Source: Schlegelella_A sp036496385 (GTDB lineage Bacteria; Pseudomonadota; Gammaproteobacteria; Burkholderiales; Burkholderiaceae_C). Taken from it: a stretch of DNA of 64,000 nt. Where the stretch lies: the NCBI GenBank assembly GCA_036496385.1, contig DASXLD010000094.1, positions 79,840-143,839 on the forward strand. The letters are read 5' to 3'. Shown piece after piece: positions 62,710 to 64,000 of the stretch. Every line of letters starts with the position of its first letter. The stretch's first letter is position 1. Below the pieces are notes generated by a model. The model ran no database searches, was not told the origin of the DNA, and saw only the letters and a program-made list of their open reading frames with translations. The position numbers and the translations under genes were made by a program.

Positions 62710-63300
62710 TCACGGCGAGGCAGCCTCGAACTTGAAGACGGCGACGCTCGCGAGCAGATTGGGAAGGGCGCGCACCATCCGTCCCGCTTGGATGCCGAAC
62801 GCGTCGAGGATCGTCAGCCCGTCCTTGCGGGCGAGGATCTCGAAATCGGCGTAGGTGCCGACGCGGATGTTCGGCGTGTCGTACCACTCGTACGGCAGGA
62901 CGCGCGTCACCGGCATCCTGCCGAGCGCGACGTGCAGCCGGTTCGGCCAGTGCGCGAAGTTCGGAAAGCTGACGATGCCGATGCGGCCGACGCGCGCCGT
63001 CTCGCGCAGCATCTTCTCGGTGTTCCTCAGGTGCTGCAGCGTGTCGAGCTGGAGGACGACGTCGAAGCTCTTGTCGTCGAACAGCGCGAGGCCCTCCTCG
63101 AGGTTGAGCTGGACGACGTTGACGCCGCGCTCGTGGCAGGCGATGACGTTGGCGTCTGCGATCTCGACGCCGTAGCCGCTGCAGCCGCGCTCGCGCTGGA
63201 GCAGGGCGAGCAGCTCGCCGTCGCCGCAGCCGAGGTCGAGAACGCGCGAGCCGCGGGGCACCAATTCGGCAATGAGCTCGATGTCCTTGCGGTCGCTCAT
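62710..63300 (-). CDS. metW: Methionine biosynthesis methyltransferase-fold protein MetW
   Basis: The 196-residue protein shows the MetW pattern: VPRGSRVLDLGCGDGELLAL (SAM-binding fold), LQLDTLQHLRNTEKMLRETA, and SFPNFAHWPNRLHVALGRMP. MetW is needed with MetX for homoserine acylation in proteobacteria. The ATG at 63300 overlaps the metX stop (ATGA), the typical metX-metW coupled pair. Confidence 0.94.
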   Translation of the reverse strand: MSDRKDIELIAELVPRGSRVLDLGCGDGELLALLQRERGCSGYGVEIADANVIACHERGVNVVQLNLEEGLALFDDKSFDVVLQLDTLQHLRNTEKMLRETARVGRIGIVSFPNFAHWPNRLHVALGRMPVTRVLPYEWYDTPNIRVGTYADFEILARKDGLTILDAFGIQAGRMVRALPNLLASVAVFKFEAASP

Positions 63301-64000
63301 CCCAGCTCCTGCGCAAGGTTGGCGAAGCATGCGCGCATCACCGCGTGGTAGCGCGGGTCGTCGAGCAGGAACGCGTCGTGGCCGTGCGGCGCGTCGATCT
63401 CGGCGTAGCTGACGTCGCGCCGGTTGTCGACCAGCGCCTTCACGATCTCGCGCGACCGCGCCGGCGCGAAGCGCCAGTCGGTTGTGAAGCTGACCAGCTG
63501 GAAGCGGCAGCGCGCCGGCGCGAACGTTGCCGTCAGGTCGCCGCCGTGGGCCCGCGCCGGGTCGAAGTAGTCGAGCGCGCGCGTGATAAGCAGGTACGTG
63601 TTGGCGTCGAAGTACTCGCTGAACTTGTCGCCCTGGTAGCGCAGATAGGCCTCGATCTGGAATTCGATCTCCTGCGTCGAGTAGCCGAAGGCGGCGCGCT
63701 GCAGGTCGCGGCCGAACTTGGCCTCCATCGAATCGTCGGAGAGGTAGGTGATGTGGCCGATCATCCGCGCCACCGTGAGACCTCGCTTCGGCACGACGCC
63801 GTGATCGCCGTAGTGGCCGCCGTGGAACTCGGGATCGGTGACGATCGCCCGCCGAGCGACTTCGTTGAACGCGATGTTCTGCGCCGAGAGGTTCGGCGCC
63901 GTCGCGACGGCGACGCACAGGCGCAGGCGCTCCGGAAAGCGCAGCGACCAGGCGAGCGCCTGCATGCCGCCGAGGCTGCCGCCGATGACGGCGGCGAGGC
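63297..64000 (-). CDS. metX: Homoserine O-acyltransferase MetX, C-terminal part (5' end beyond the window)
   Basis: The visible 233 residues begin LAAVIGGSLGGMQALAWSLR, which contains the nucleophile Ser in GGSLGGMQA. The other catalytic residues follow: Asp in FTTDWRFAP and His in DAPHGHDAFLLDD. MetX activates homoserine with an acyl-CoA in methionine synthesis; acetyl versus succinyl specificity cannot be settled from this part. The N-terminal third lies outside the window. Stop and metW start overlap. Confidence 0.93.
   Translation of the reverse strand, partial: LAAVIGGSLGGMQALAWSLRFPERLRLCVAVATAPNLSAQNIAFNEVARRAIVTDPEFHGGHYGDHGVVPKRGLTVARMIGHITYLSDDSMEAKFGRDLQRAAFGYSTQEIEFQIEAYLRYQGDKFSEYFDANTYLLITRALDYFDPARAHGGDLTATFAPARCRFQLVSFTTDWRFAPARSREIVKALVDNRRDVSYAEIDAPHGHDAFLLDDPRYHAVMRACFANLAQELG

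Overview
The window is about 70% GC, densely coded, and reads as the chromosome of a betaproteobacterium, most likely in or near Burkholderiales. The gene orders support this: fur divergent from bamE-dapB-exbB-exbD-leuS-lptE-holA, hpf-ptsN-hprK, lptD-surA-rsmA, glnE divergent from yhdP, and metX-metW. A lipopolysaccharide transport set (lptD, lptE), a heptose activation enzyme (rfaE2) and a complete L-Ara4N lipid A modification operon show a Gram-negative envelope. I saw no tRNA, rRNA, CRISPR array, insertion sequence or prophage. Most genes are housekeeping, and accessory content is limited to small islands.

Layout. 1-6.8 kb (minus): 5' end of a DUF2339 membrane protein, a periplasmic PD40 propeller protein, a Nit-type amidase and yhdP. 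6.9-13.0 kb: glnE, then a coupled trio (rhombosortase, EamA transporter, unknown membrane protein), rfaE2 on the other strand and a glutathione S-transferase. 13.1-17.7 kb: a ferritin-like desaturase-type protein, a 382-bp repeat-rich gap, and a lipid-modifying operon (FAD amine oxidase-like, DUF1365, cyclopropane synthase-like). 17.7-24.2 kb: corA, hpf-ptsN-hprK, fur, bamE-dapB-exbB-exbD and a small lipoprotein. 24.3-33.1 kb: leuS-lptE-holA, convergent with pncC-pgpA-thiL, then maeB. 33.1-34.1 kb: a lower-GC secreted RNase Sa-like enzyme with its barstar inhibitor. 34.1-38.8 kb (minus): lptD-surA-rsmA. 39-41.8 kb: amgK and a COG2509 flavoprotein. 41.9-46.1 kb: a PEP-CTERM protein, an M20 peptidase, an alpha/beta hydrolase and a crotonase. 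46.2-52.7 kb (minus): an RND efflux operon carrying a DUF938 methyltransferase. 52.8-55.4 kb: an XRE-cupin regulator divergent from an SDR and a diverged QueA paralogue. 55.4-62.5 kb (minus): arnT-arnE-arnB-arnC-arnA(formyltransferase)-arnA(dehydrogenase)-arnD. 62.7-64 kb (minus): metX (partial)-metW.

How the genes work together. Several sets serve the outer membrane: LptD, LptE and SurA deliver LPS and fold porins, BamE belongs to the beta-barrel assembly machine, YhdP is an AsmA-like lipid transport protein, RfaE2 makes the inner-core heptose donor, and the arn genes add L-Ara4N to lipid A. Genes within operons are often joined by 1-8 bp overlaps (ATGA, GTGA, TGATG), so translational coupling is the rule here.

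The most unusual items are the exported RNase/barstar pair, the QueA-like/SDR/XRE-cupin cluster, a leucyl-tRNA synthetase with a KMGKT signature and a low-complexity insert, a rhombosortase in the same window as a PEP-CTERM protein, and a four-copy 24-bp repeat encoding the tail of ArnC. All functions are inferred from motifs and context by eye. No database search was possible.
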